Shown here: one piece after another, positions 53,357-62,165 of the stretch
Layout: the number at the start of each line of letters is the position of its first letter
How positions within the stretch are numbered: the first letter of the stretch is position 1
From: Blastocatellia bacterium
Lineage (GTDB): Bacteria > Acidobacteriota > Blastocatellia > Pyrinomonadales > Pyrinomonadaceae
DNA: 64,000 nucleotides
Direction: 5' to 3'
Assembly (NCBI GenBank): GCA_016789265.1
Contig: JAEUQK010000020.1
Location: 248,001 to 312,000 of the forward strand
Notes under the pieces: generated by a model
Told to the model about the DNA's origin: nothing
Seen by the model: only the letters and a program-made list of their open reading frames with translations
Databases searched by the model: none
Position numbers and translations under genes: made by a program

Positions 53357-54693
53357 TACTGCCTCACAAAAACGCCGTCGGTCAGCGAGCCGAGATTGCT
53401 GACCGCAACGCGGTCGCCCTCGACTACGCCGCGTTTGACCTGGATCATATCGCCTTCAAGCAAGCCGAGTTGTACGAACTGTTCACGCGCCACGCCATCC
53501 TTGATCACAAAAACCGAGTTCGTATCGCCAACGGTCTTCACCGCTTTAACTGGGATCACGACTGCCGGTTCCGGCTTAGACTGGGTGATACGGACGGTCG
53601 CAAATTGACCCGGCTTCAACAGTCCCTCCGAATTCTGTACTTCGGCTTCGACCGTCAGTGTGCGGGCCGATGTGTTCAGACCCGGCGCGATCCGTACGAT
53701 CGTTCCGGCAAAATTCCGGTCCGGATATGCTGCCGTTTGCAACGAAACTCCCTGTCCGGTGGCGACCTTGCCGATCGACTGTTCAGGTATGTCGATCTTC
53801 ATTCGCAGCGTTGAGGTCCGGACGATGGTAGCGATCTTGGAGTTTGGTGTGTTCGGGGAAATGTACTCGCCCACGTCGGCAACTTTGTCGGAAACGTAAC
53901 CACTGATCGGTGCCCTGATGACGGTGTCCGTTACCGCCTTTTCCGCCTGGGCTACCTGCGCTTCCAGCGTCGCGATCGCGGCCCGGGCCGTTGACGCGGC
54001 GGCTTTAGCAGCTTCATAAGCGGCACGTGCAGTATCGATCGCCTTTATCGCGATCGCTGCATTTGAACGTGCCTCGTCCAGCTGGCCCAACAGCGAGTCT
54101 CGCTGCGATTTGCGCTGGTCATAGATCGATCTTGAAATATCCCCTGACTCCAGTAGATTTTCAGCTCGCCTCAATTCTTTTTCCGCAAGTTCGAGCTGAG
54201 CGGTGATCGACTTTACCTGCGAAAAATCCTTGATCTGGAAAGTCTCACCGTCCTTTACGCCCAGACGGGCCTGCGTTTGCCGAAGATTAGCAAGAGCCTG
54301 TTCGGCATTAGCGTTTGCCTGGATGACGCCCTGCCGCTGTTGTTCGACCTGGGCTTTCGCCTGTTCGAGTCGAATGCTCGCGTCGCGCGGATCGAGTCTG
54401 ACAAGAACGTCGCCCTGGCCGACATAACTGCCGATATCAAAATTGACCTCCACGATCTTTCCCGCAACGGCCGGTGCGACGTCCGTCTGGGCATCGCTTG
54501 CCAGATTTCCCGTCGCCTCGATATAGGTCGGAATGGGTTTGATAGTCGCCGCCTCGGTCGTGATATCTACCGTTGTCGCCTCTTTATTAGAATTAGCGGT
54601 CGTCGCCGAATTCGCGTTTGAACCGCAGCCTGCCGAGAGTGCAGCTACAGCCATTGTGCCGGCCAATGTAATGTATAAGTGCGTCTTCATCAT
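53356..54693 (-). CDS. RND periplasmic adaptor (HlyD/AcrA family)
   Basis: The 445-residue protein begins with a lipoprotein signal: AALSAGCGSN, with Cys near residue 23. Then come the barrel-sandwich half (VAPAVAGKIVEVNFDIGSYV), a long coiled coil (~85-255, rich in Gln/Ala heptads such as QAKAQVEQQRQGVIQANANAEQALA), the second sandwich half (VIRAPISGYVSDKVADVGEY) and a beta-barrel with VTITQ-like strands. It joins the inner-membrane RND pump to TolC. The coiled coil is long, as in AcrA-type rather than HlyD-type adaptors. Encoded directly downstream of the TetR gene. Confidence 0.93.
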   Translation of the reverse strand: MMKTHLYITLAGTMAVAALSAGCGSNANSATTANSNKEATTVDITTEAATIKPIPTYIEATGNLASDAQTDVAPAVAGKIVEVNFDIGSYVGQGDVLVRLDPRDASIRLEQAKAQVEQQRQGVIQANANAEQALANLRQTQARLGVKDGETFQIKDFSQVKSITAQLELAEKELRRAENLLESGDISRSIYDQRKSQRDSLLGQLDEARSNAAIAIKAIDTARAAYEAAKAAASTARAAIATLEAQVAQAEKAVTDTVIRAPISGYVSDKVADVGEYISPNTPNSKIATIVRTSTLRMKIDIPEQSIGKVATGQGVSLQTAAYPDRNFAGTIVRIAPGLNTSARTLTVEAEVQNSEGLLKPGQFATVRITQSKPEPAVVIPVKAVKTVGDTNSVFVIKDGVAREQFVQLGLLEGDMIQVKRGVVEGDRVAVSNLGSLTDGVFVRQ

Positions 54694-54723
54694 TGTTTAT
54701 GGGCCTCCGGTCTCGGAGATAGA

Positions 54724-55398
54724 TCAACTTGCCTTCAATGTGATGCCGCGGAGCAATATCTCCGCGAAGTTCTTTGCCGCCGTTTCATTGCTAATGTCGA
54801 GTACGCGGCGGTTCTTGTCCCAAAGAATATTGTTAAGCGAATGATGTATTAGCATTCCCAAGAAAGCCCGTACCACGATCTTTGGGGCGACCTTGCGAAA
54901 CGCGCCGTCTTTTTGCCTCTTCTTTACATAGGCTCCAAGGAAGTCGTAGATCTTTGCTACAAATTCCGTGTAAAAACGGTCCGCCATTTCGTGTTCTTCC
55001 AAAGCAGAGAAGAACAACATCCGCATGAACGAAATATCCGATTGCTGTTTATCAAGGGCACGGATCGCAAAGCTGTAAAAGACGCCGTAATCGTCATTGG
55101 AGTTCATTGCTTTGATCAATGACTCATTTTCCTCCCAAGGAAACCTATGATGCCCTTCACTGCACTTCTTTACGTCGAGCAAAGCCGCGTACAGCTCATC
55201 TTTTGTCGAGAAATGTTTGAAAACGGTCGCCTCTGAGACGCCGGCCGAGCGGGCAATGTCCTTTGTTGTTGTCCCGCTGAATCCCCGCTTGGAGAAAAGA
55301 TTGAACGCGGTTTCGAGAATAACCTCGCGGCGACGGTCGCCGGTCATCCTCGCGGAGTGGTCACAGGCGAAAAGTTCGTGATTATCTTTACCTTCCAT
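54724..55398 (-). CDS. TetR-family transcriptional regulator of the efflux operon
   Basis: From ATG 55398 the protein has 224 residues. The N-terminal HTH reads GDRRREVILETAFNLFSKRGFSGTTTKDIARSAGVSEATVFKHFSTKDELYAALLD, the textbook TetR DNA-binding domain. The C-terminal ~150 residues are helical and would hold the ligand pocket. The later ATG is preferred over 55422 because a 6-2-6 inverted repeat operator lies immediately upstream of it. The adaptor gene begins 31 bases after the stop in the same direction, so it should be the local repressor of the operon. Ligand unknown. Confidence 0.9.
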   Translation of the reverse strand: MEGKDNHELFACDHSARMTGDRRREVILETAFNLFSKRGFSGTTTKDIARSAGVSEATVFKHFSTKDELYAALLDVKKCSEGHHRFPWEENESLIKAMNSNDDYGVFYSFAIRALDKQQSDISFMRMLFFSALEEHEMADRFYTEFVAKIYDFLGAYVKKRQKDGAFRKVAPKIVVRAFLGMLIHHSLNNILWDKNRRVLDISNETAAKNFAEILLRGITLKAS

Positions 55399-55405
55399 GA
55401 TATGA

Positions 55406-55419
55406 AGTAAGTGCTTACT
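55406..55419. promoter_or_regulatory. Likely TetR operator and promoter region
   Basis: AGTAAG-TG-CTTACT is a perfect 6-2-6 inverted repeat eight bases upstream of the TetR ATG. On the minus strand a perfect TTGACA (55465-55460) lies upstream with a poor -10 (CAATTC) 17 bases on. The repeat would lie just downstream of the transcription start. Confidence 0.6.
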
Positions 55420-55716
55420 CACTTTTGAATTTCTAAGAATTGCATTTCGCTCGCGACAGTGTCAAGCAAAAAACCAACATTCCAGGAAATTGAACTTCCG
55501 TCGCCCGAAGACCGGTACTCATTTCAAATGAACGATAACCGGCCTTAAGTTGTTCACGCGATTTTTTCGCCTTTTCTGTATCAACAGATTCGAATGTTAA
55601 CGGAACTAATTTTTAAGAAAATCGTTACAACTCAATAAGAAAGAAATTCATCAGAAACAGCCAAGGACGCTCGGAAGGTAAACGGCGGTCAAAAAATTCG
55701 GGGAGGGAATGTGACA

Positions 55717-56058
55717 ATGTCGGAATTTGAAGCAGAAGTTAAGAAAGCGGAAAAGGAATTGGAGCAGAGCCTGGTTCCGGTAGTTCCGGAGGAACGGCTC
55801 GACGACGAATTTTTAGGAGATCTGAAGATGCAGGCACAGGAATACGGACAGAAATTTCAGGAAGCAGCCGACAAGGCAAAAGTTTTCGCCGAGGAAAAAA
55901 TGGCGTGGGCGGGTGACAAGTTCAAGGAGATCCAGAACAAGGATCCCAAAGAGATCATTGAGGATGCGAAAGAATACGCAAGGCAGAAGCCTGGTCAGAC
56001 CATCCTGATCTCAGCGGCGATCGGCCTCGTTATCGGATTTCTGTTGCGGCGCAAGTAG
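55717..56058 (+). CDS. DUF883/ElaB-like membrane-anchored protein
   Basis: The ATG at 55717 is preferred over the GTG at 55711 because GGGGAGGG sits at 55699-55706, a good distance from it. The 113-residue protein has a long helical, Lys/Glu-rich region (residues ~5-80, LKMQAQEYGQKFQEAADKAK) and a C-terminal membrane helix PGQTILISAAIGLVIGFLLRRK. This is the ElaB/DUF883 layout; E. coli ElaB links to ribosome and stress. A glycine-rich membrane helix (IGLVIGFL) is present. It is alone between two terminator-like regions. Confidence 0.75.
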   Translation: MSEFEAEVKKAEKELEQSLVPVVPEERLDDEFLGDLKMQAQEYGQKFQEAADKAKVFAEEKMAWAGDKFKEIQNKDPKEIIEDAKEYARQKPGQTILISAAIGLVIGFLLRRK

Positions 56059-56099
56059 AGTTTTTCAACAAAATTCGGTTCGGAAGGCCGAATGTAGGC

Positions 56100-56134
56100 A
56101 AAAAAGCGGCTCGCCAATTGGCGAGCCGCTTTTT
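56100..56134. terminator. Strong bidirectional terminator
   Basis: A perfect palindrome: AAAAGCGGCTCGCCAA (56102-56117) followed by its reverse complement (56118-56133), with T-runs on both strands. It separates the DUF883-like gene from the convergent zinc-ribbon gene. Confidence 0.9.
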
Positions 56135-56135
56135 G

Positions 56136-56492
56136 TTATTCCTGTGCGTGTATCAAGCGCCGTGTCGTGTCTCCAAAGAGAACGTCGATCTTTTGCGGTT
56201 CAAGAACTGCCGTAACCTCGCCGTGGCCGAACTTATCGTGCATCATGGCCTGTCCTTTCTTGTATTTCCGGGTACGGTCATACGGGGTAGCCGCCTTGCC
56301 TTTGCCCACAGCGACCGAGGTCTTCACGCCGCTCTTAAAGGTGCTGGAAGTCTGGCATACGTCGCATACCGCGGAAGTGATCTTTCCAAGTTTCGTGACG
56401 GTCTGAACAGTGTGATCCTGATCAGAATCGCATGCCGAACACATCATCGGCAGCTTGTCGCCTACTGCATATTTTTCAACTTTGATAGCCAT
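56136..56492 (-). CDS. Small zinc-ribbon protein with CarD/UvrD-tail-like domain
   Basis: The 118-residue protein has CSAC (residues 18-21) and CDVC near 43-46, forming a four-cysteine zinc ribbon. The C-terminal part, KKGQAMMHDKFGHGEVTAVLEPQKIDVLFGDTTRRLIHAQ, resembles the Tudor-like KOW tail seen in CarD and at the end of UvrD. Both parts suggest a nucleic-acid or RNA-polymerase link. It lies 18 bases downstream of a DEAD-box helicase gene on the same strand. The function is inferred from fold only. Confidence 0.7.
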   Translation of the reverse strand: MAIKVEKYAVGDKLPMMCSACDSDQDHTVQTVTKLGKITSAVCDVCQTSSTFKSGVKTSVAVGKGKAATPYDRTRKYKKGQAMMHDKFGHGEVTAVLEPQKIDVLFGDTTRRLIHAQE

Positions 56493-56510
56493 CTTTATTC
56501 GTCCTCACAT

Positions 56511-57716
56511 TTACCGGCGGCGGCGTCCGCCAAACGAACGAAACGACCTTACCGGTTGACGTCCAACTACGACCGGTTTGACCGGAGCTGACATCAAGCC
56601 TCCAAAATCGGGCAATAACACTCGCTCTACCGATTGACCGGTTAGTTTCTCGATCGCCTTCATCGAATGCTCTTCAGCCGTCGTGAATAGCGTTATCGCG
56701 CGCCCTGTGTTGCCCGCCCTTCCCGTTCGCCCGATCCTGTGGACATAGTCCTCGGGGACGACCGGAATATCATAGTTTATCACATGTGAGACCGAATCTA
56801 TGTCGATACCTCGGGCGGCAACGTCGGTGGCAACAAGGATACGGGTCTTGCCGGCCTTGAAATTCCTTAGTGCGGATTCCCTTTGCGACTGTGACCTGTC
56901 GCCGTGAATTCGGTTCGAACGATGGTCGCGTTTCTCTAGGATATGTGCTATCCGGTCGGCTCCGCGCTTGGTCCGGGTGAATACCAAAACACGTTCAAAG
57001 TCTTCCTTTTCAAGCAGTTCCAGCAGCAACGGCAGCTTGTGCTGCTGCGCTACGGGATAGGCTTTTTGATCGACGGTTACGGCAGCGGTCCCGCGTTTTG
57101 AAACCTCGATGAAGGTCGGCTCTTTAACGATCGACATTGCGATCTGCTCGATCTCGCCGGCCATCGTAGCCGAGAAAAAAAGTGTTTGCCGTTTTTCCGG
57201 GATCGCTTTGACGATCCGCCGGATAGCAGGCAAAAATCCCATATCGAGCATCCGGTCAGCTTCGTCAAGGATCAAAGTTTCGAGGGCTTTGAAGTTAACG
57301 AGGCCCTGCTCCATAAAATCTAAAAGCCTGCCAGGCGTGCATATGAGAATATTCACACCATCTTTTAGTGCCTTTATCTGCTTCGGATAACCGGTACCTC
57401 CGATTATCGCAGCACAAGTGATGCCTTTCGGCAGAAATGAACGGCATGCTGCGTCGATCTGGGTAGTAAGTTCCCGAGTCGGCGATAGGATCAATACCCG
57501 GAGGCCCTTTCTGTTGAGGTGCTTGACTTGTTGATTCAGTATCGGCAGCAAGAATGCAGCCGTTTTGCCCGTGCCGGTCTCGGCACAAGCGATAACGTCA
57601 CCGCCGCGTAAAACTACCGGAATTGCCTGCTTTTGGATGGGTGTAGGCTCTTTATAACCCAAGCGCTCGCAGCGATCCGCAAAGGCGGAGTGCAAGCCAA
57701 GTTCTCTAAAACTCAT
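56511..57716 (-). CDS. rhlE: DEAD-box RNA helicase, RhlE type
   Basis: The 401-residue protein contains all DEAD-box motifs: Q-motif (YKEPTPIQKQAIPV), ACAETGTGKTAAF (motif I) near residue 46, PTRELT (Ia) near 89, TPGRLLDF (Ib), LDEADRML (II) near 152, FSATM (III) near 184, VFTRTKRGADRIA (IV), ATDVAARGIDI (V) near 299 and HRIGRTGRAG (VI) near 327. It unwinds RNA with ATP. The short C-terminal tail after residue 375 and overall sequence fit RhlE. It is followed by the zinc-ribbon protein gene. Its upstream region carries a stem-loop. Confidence 0.93.
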   Translation of the reverse strand: MSFRELGLHSAFADRCERLGYKEPTPIQKQAIPVVLRGGDVIACAETGTGKTAAFLLPILNQQVKHLNRKGLRVLILSPTRELTTQIDAACRSFLPKGITCAAIIGGTGYPKQIKALKDGVNILICTPGRLLDFMEQGLVNFKALETLILDEADRMLDMGFLPAIRRIVKAIPEKRQTLFFSATMAGEIEQIAMSIVKEPTFIEVSKRGTAAVTVDQKAYPVAQQHKLPLLLELLEKEDFERVLVFTRTKRGADRIAHILEKRDHRSNRIHGDRSQSQRESALRNFKAGKTRILVATDVAARGIDIDSVSHVINYDIPVVPEDYVHRIGRTGRAGNTGRAITLFTTAEEHSMKAIEKLTGQSVERVLLPDFGGLMSAPVKPVVVGRQPVRSFRSFGGRRRR

Positions 57717-57762
57717 TTATATTTATCTTTCCTTTTGTATCGACCGAGGAACCATTTTGCGA

Positions 57763-57793
57763 AGAGGTAAAACACTGATTGGTGTTGACCTCT
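57763..57793 (-). promoter_or_regulatory. Stem-loop in the helicase leader
   Basis: AGAGGT/ACCTCT (57763-57768 with 57788-57793) and AACAC/GTGTT (57771-57775 with 57782-57786) form a strong interrupted stem 47 bases upstream of the rhlE ATG. DEAD-box helicase mRNAs often carry structured leaders; a regulatory role here is inference. The rest of 57717-58088 (372 bases) holds only the weak terminator at 57933. Confidence 0.4.
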
Positions 57794-57932
57794 GCGCAAC
57801 TAGAAATACATTTCACTCTGCCTTTTGGCTGAGCGTCTGCAAGCGCAGTTCTTCAGGATCGTATTAAGAAGTTATCTAACGCGGGGTATAGATCTCGGTG
57901 TAACGGTAGCAGCGAAGAACCAACGTTTGAAA

Positions 57933-57950
57933 GGCCCAAAACAAAGGGCC
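57933..57950 (-). terminator. Weak terminator after the ABC transporter operon
   Basis: GGCCC (57933-57937) and GGGCC (57946-57950) form a five-pair hairpin; on the minus strand TTTC follows. It lies 139 bases past the stop of the permease/binding-protein gene. Confidence 0.4.
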
Positions 57951-58088
57951 ACTTCCGGCTTTATATAACTAACCATCCGCTCGAACTATCCTCTTCGCTT
58001 ACCTCACGTTGAGGGCGAAATACCGTCGACAAAAGAGCGATGGAATTATCAAATTGTGAGATTACAACAATTTACGGGAAGTTGCAAA

Positions 58089-59636
58089 CTATTTATGACT
58101 TACCCAGTACAAGGCAACTTCTCGCGGCGCTCGCTTCTTCCCGTCTACTTCGTAGTTCATTTTGCGCATATCTTCGGTCGAGACAGCGTTTTTCAAGGCG
58201 TTGAAGGCATTGATCAAGGCGTCGGCTTTTTCAGAGCGTGCAACGAAAACGGCCTGATACGGCGGGAAGTAATGTCGGTCATCCTCAAGCTGAAAAAGGT
58301 CGAGGGCAGATATCAGGCCATCGGTGGAGTTGCCGGCGATCAGGTCTAGCTCGCGCGATTGCAGGGCTCGATACGTGAGCGAAAGGTCCATTTCGCGAGG
58401 CTGGCGGGCGAAGTTGAATCCGTACGCCTTTGAGAATCCAGGATAACCATCCGCCCGCGACATAAAATCCTGCCCGAATCCTGCTTGCCAATCACGCGAG
58501 ATCGCTACCGCGTCGGATATGGTCTTCAGGTTGTTCTTGCGTGCGACATCGCCGCGAACGAGTATCGCGAAGTCGTTCGCGAAACCGAGCGGCGGGCTCA
58601 ATTCGAGGTTGAATTTGTCGGCGTACTCGGCTTTCGTCTTTTCGTAGACCGCCTGCGGATCGGTGATCGGCGGATGTTTGAGGATTGCGGTGTATGCCGT
58701 GCCCGTGTATTCGGGATAAACATCGATCTCGCCGGAGAGCAGGCCATCGTGAGCCAGATTGCCGCCGAGTTCGAAACGACGTTCCACCTGAACGCCTTGC
58801 TTTTCGAGCATTTGTGAAAGGATCTCTGCGAGGATCACTGATTCGGTAAAATCCTTTGAACCGACGACAATGTGTTTCGCGCTCGCATCTACTGAGATCC
58901 TCGCGTCATTCGTTCGCGCGGGGAGATAGCTGGCGGCGATGATCGCGACGAAAACGGCTGCCGCTCCCAAAACAGCAAACAGGCGACGCCCTTTGCTTCG
59001 CTCGCCTATCTTAAAGGAGCGTTCGACCTGCCCGAGGACAAAATCACATAGCAGAGCCAGCAAGGCTGAGGCGATTGCGCCTGCAAGCAACAAGTTGTTA
59101 TCGTTTTGCCTCAGGCCGCGGAAAATGTAGGTTCCCAGTCCGCCCGCTCCGACAGCCGCCGCGACCGTTGCGACTCCGACCGATATGACAACAGCGACGC
59201 GGATCCCGGTCAAGATCACAGGCGCAGCCAACGGAAGTTCGACCAGGCGCAAGATCTGTCCCGGCGTCATTCCCAATGCGACCGCTGCTTCGCGTATCTT
59301 TGGATCGATGCCTAGAATTCCCGTAACCGTGTTTCGGATCACAGGCAAAAGGGCGTAAAGAGCCAATGCGATGACGGCCGTTCGTGCACCAATACCTCCT
59401 ATGAATGGGATCGGTATCAGAAGGCCAAAAAGAGCGAGGCTTGGAACCGTCTGGATTATGTTTGCGAAACCAAGGACAGGAGTCTGCAAACTCTTGATCC
59501 GTGTGAGCAGAATGCCAAGCGGTAGCCCGATCAAAACCGCGAGCCCCGTTGAAAGCAAAACGATGAAGATGTGCTCCCGCGTCAGCACGAGTAACTCGGG
59601 CCAGTTGCCAGCGAGAAATTTGAAAAACTCCTGCAC
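58089..59636 (-). CDS. Osmoprotectant-type ABC permease fused to its binding protein (OpuBC/OpuBB-like)
   Basis: The 515-residue protein has six or so membrane helices in the first ~210 residues with the permease EAA-like loop (IREAAVALGMTPGQILRLVELPLAAP near residue 118). After a further helix, residues ~250-515 form a type-2 substrate-binding domain: VVGSKDFTESVILAEILSQ, DVYPEYTGTAYTAIL near 318 and GNSTDGLISALDLF near 425. Such fusions belong to glycine betaine/choline/carnitine and also ergothioneine importers (EgtU). The ATPase gene is encoded two genes upstream on the same strand. Ligand unknown. Confidence 0.9.
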   Translation of the reverse strand: MQEFFKFLAGNWPELLVLTREHIFIVLLSTGLAVLIGLPLGILLTRIKSLQTPVLGFANIIQTVPSLALFGLLIPIPFIGGIGARTAVIALALYALLPVIRNTVTGILGIDPKIREAAVALGMTPGQILRLVELPLAAPVILTGIRVAVVISVGVATVAAAVGAGGLGTYIFRGLRQNDNNLLLAGAIASALLALLCDFVLGQVERSFKIGERSKGRRLFAVLGAAAVFVAIIAASYLPARTNDARISVDASAKHIVVGSKDFTESVILAEILSQMLEKQGVQVERRFELGGNLAHDGLLSGEIDVYPEYTGTAYTAILKHPPITDPQAVYEKTKAEYADKFNLELSPPLGFANDFAILVRGDVARKNNLKTISDAVAISRDWQAGFGQDFMSRADGYPGFSKAYGFNFARQPREMDLSLTYRALQSRELDLIAGNSTDGLISALDLFQLEDDRHYFPPYQAVFVARSEKADALINAFNALKNAVSTEDMRKMNYEVDGKKRAPREVALYWVSHK

Positions 59637-59656
59637 TTATTCGCGTCTTCTGATCT

Positions 59657-61267
59657 TTATTTCCTTTGATTCGTCGGCAAAAACTGGGGCGTTACACGGC
59701 CCTTTGTCAGCTGCTCAAATGCATATGCGTACTTGATCAACTTTGGTTCACTCCACGCCGTCCCGACGAACATCATCCCGGCGGTCTGTGTCGATGCAGG
59801 CGATGCAGGCAAATTCCCCGATGCGGGCGCTGCAGGCACCTCACGGAGTCCCATCGGTACAACGATCGACGGATAGCCCGCGATCGCCGATACACCTACA
59901 AGTTGGCCAAACGGCCCGACTAGTGCATCCAGTTTATTCTGATCCAGCAGCGCGTCAATACCGTCTTCCCGAGTCTGTTTGTGAAGGCGGGCCACCGCAT
60001 CAAGATAGCTTTTGTCTGTGAGATCGCCGCGTGCCTCGGATTCAATGAACAATTCTTGGCCAAACTTGGAAAGTTCCTTGTCCTTGTTTTCTTCATTGAA
60101 CTTGATCAGGTCCGCTAGTGTTTTGTACTTGGCTCCTCGCGCGGCGAGATATTTGTTGAGATTTGCCTTGAACTCAAACTGCATGAGTGCCATGCGGTCG
60201 GCAGCAAATGTCTGGGGCATTTCGGGAAGTTTGACCTCCACCAGTGTTGCCCCGGCTTGACGCAATTTATCGAAGAGAGGTTCCCAGTATGCTTTCCACG
60301 CATCGAGGTTGCGCTGCGGCGGGCTGGTCAGTAGTCCCAGACGCGCGGCCTTGAGGCCGTTAAGGTCGAGGAATTTTGCGTAGTCCTTCGCCTTACGCTT
60401 ATCGGCCTCGGCGGTCGCGGGATCATTCTTGTCAGTACCGGCGATCGCCGAAAGCATGATCGCAGCATCTGCAACGCTTCTCGTCATTGGCCCGGCGGTA
60501 TCCTGCGAATGCGATATCGGGATGATCCCGGAGCGCGAAACGAGTCCGACGGTCGGCTTAAGACCGACCACTCCGTTTGTGACTGCCGGAGAGATGATCG
60601 ATCCGTTTGTCTCGGTGCCGATCGCTGCGGCCGTCAAGTTAGCCGACACGGAAACACCCGAACCTGAGCTCGATCCGCTCGGATTTTGGTCCAGCCAGTA
60701 TGGATTATTCGTCTGACCGCCGCGGCCTGACCATCCGCTGATCGAACGATTTCCGCGAAAATTAGCCCACTCGGATAGATTGGTTTTTCCCAAAATGACT
60801 GCACCTGCCTTTCGCAACTGAGCCGCGACGAATGCGTCTTGTTTGGGCGTCGGGGCATCGACCAATGCAAGGGAGCCGGCGGTCGTGAGCATCTTGTCCG
60901 CGGTGTCGATATTGTCCTTTATGAGCACCGGAATGCCGTGCATCGTCGACCGGAATTTGCCGCGCTTGATCTCTTTGTCGAGTTTGTCGGCGATCGTAAG
61001 TGCGTCCGGGTTTATCTCCAAAACGGACCGTGTCTTTGTGTCGATCTGTTTTATCCGCTCGATATACATTTCCGCAAGGCGGCGAGCGGTGAGTTTGCCT
61101 GTTTTCAGCTTTTCGTGGAGTTCGGCGATCGTAACCTCGACCAGCTCCGGAAACGGTTCGCCTTCGCCGACGATCAATGTTTCGCCGAGGACGTTTCGAG
61201 TGAGGACCACGGCCGCTAATCCGGCTGCACTTGCTTTGAGAAATTCTCGTCTGTCGGTTTGTTCCAT
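59657..61267 (-). CDS. Tat-exported amidase (amidase signature family) inside the ABC operon
   Basis: The ATG at 61267 gives 536 residues starting MEQTDRREFLKASAAG, a twin-arginine signal (RREFLK). The amidase signature shows the Ser-cisSer-Lys triad: the Lys in GIPVLIKDNIDTADK near residue 107, the cis-Ser in GSSSGSGVSVSAN near 180, and the Ser nucleophile in GTETNGSIISPA near 208. It hydrolyses an amide outside the cytoplasm after folding inside. It lies 20 bases before the permease/binding-protein gene and 11 bases after the ATPase gene, so all three are co-transcribed. The amide substrate may yield the molecule that is imported; that is inference. Confidence 0.9.
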   Translation of the reverse strand: MEQTDRREFLKASAAGLAAVVLTRNVLGETLIVGEGEPFPELVEVTIAELHEKLKTGKLTARRLAEMYIERIKQIDTKTRSVLEINPDALTIADKLDKEIKRGKFRSTMHGIPVLIKDNIDTADKMLTTAGSLALVDAPTPKQDAFVAAQLRKAGAVILGKTNLSEWANFRGNRSISGWSGRGGQTNNPYWLDQNPSGSSSGSGVSVSANLTAAAIGTETNGSIISPAVTNGVVGLKPTVGLVSRSGIIPISHSQDTAGPMTRSVADAAIMLSAIAGTDKNDPATAEADKRKAKDYAKFLDLNGLKAARLGLLTSPPQRNLDAWKAYWEPLFDKLRQAGATLVEVKLPEMPQTFAADRMALMQFEFKANLNKYLAARGAKYKTLADLIKFNEENKDKELSKFGQELFIESEARGDLTDKSYLDAVARLHKQTREDGIDALLDQNKLDALVGPFGQLVGVSAIAGYPSIVVPMGLREVPAAPASGNLPASPASTQTAGMMFVGTAWSEPKLIKYAYAFEQLTKGRVTPQFLPTNQRK

Positions 61268-61277
61268 ATTGATTTGA

Positions 61278-62042
61278 TCAGGTTGAAATAGTTTCAAGAT
61301 ACGCTCTTGCCAGCGGTGCGTCCGCGGTGAGGAACTCACCCGGTGATCCGATGAATATCAACCTGCCGCGTTCCATGAGAGCGATCCGATCGCCTAGGAG
61401 CAATGCTTCGTGAAGGTCGTGGGTGACGAAAACCGCGGTCTTCTTCATTTCACGAACGAGAGCAGCAAATTCCTTTTGAAGCCCGTTCCGGGTAATTACG
61501 TCCAATGCGCCGAACGGTTCGTCGAGAAGGACCAATTCCGGGTCCGCCGCCAAAGCCCTTGCGACCCCGACGCGCTGACGCTGGCCGCCTGAGAGCTCAT
61601 GCGGATAACGGTCCGCGAACCTTGCAGCGTCGAGGCGAACGAGTGACAGCATTACATCTACTCGTTTGTTGATCTCACCCGGATCACGATCTGCAAGTTT
61701 CAATGTCAGCCCGACATTTTCACGTACAGTGAAATGAGGAAAAAGCCCGCCATCCTGAAGCACATAACCTATCCGGCGCCTTAGCGCGATCGGATCCCAA
61801 TCGGTTGTCTTCCGCCCCTTGACCAGAATAACGCCTGCCGTCGGTTCGATCAGCCTGTTTATAAGCTTCAATGTCGTCGTCTTACCGCAGCCCGATTCGC
61901 CTAGAAGTACAAGCGTTTCACCGATGACGATCTCGAAAGATAGATCCTCAAGGACTCGGTTTCCGCCTATCTCACAGGAAACTCGGTCAAATTGAATTAT
62001 CGAAGGTTCGGAAGGCATTTTATCGTTGAGGAATTTTAGCAT
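61278..62042 (-). CDS. ABC transporter ATP-binding protein, OpuBA/ProV-like
   Basis: The 254-residue protein has Walker A GESGCGKTTT near residue 51, the Q-loop region GYVLQDGGLFPHFTV near 92, the ABC signature LSGGQRQRVGVARAL near 149, Walker B LVLLDEPFGALD near 169 and H-loop VFVTHDLHEA near 202. The sequence LQDGGLFPHFTVRENV is typical of osmoprotectant importer ATPases. It lacks the C-terminal CBS domains of many ProV proteins. It powers the permease/binding protein two genes downstream. Start ATG 62042; a downstream ATG at 62018 is also possible. Confidence 0.9.
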   Translation of the reverse strand: MLKFLNDKMPSEPSIIQFDRVSCEIGGNRVLEDLSFEIVIGETLVLLGESGCGKTTTLKLINRLIEPTAGVILVKGRKTTDWDPIALRRRIGYVLQDGGLFPHFTVRENVGLTLKLADRDPGEINKRVDVMLSLVRLDAARFADRYPHELSGGQRQRVGVARALAADPELVLLDEPFGALDVITRNGLQKEFAALVREMKKTAVFVTHDLHEALLLGDRIALMERGRLIFIGSPGEFLTADAPLARAYLETIST

Positions 62043-62165
62043 TGAAATGCAATTTCAGATGGGTTCACGCGTTTATACATTGGCCAAAGGCAAAATGTTC
62101 CTGGCAGTCCGTCAATCTTAAGGCCTCATCAAAGCCGCCGTTGTTGGCCCGTTGCGGGTGATGAT

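Noticed and set aside
56118-56591. Plus-strand open frame of 157 codons antisense to the zinc-ribbon gene
   Set aside because: It begins in the middle of a perfect terminator palindrome, and the minus-strand gene has clear CxxC motifs.
57717-58088. tRNA or small RNA gene in the 372-base gap
   Set aside because: No cloverleaf or CCA end could be drawn; only a leader stem and a weak terminator are seen.
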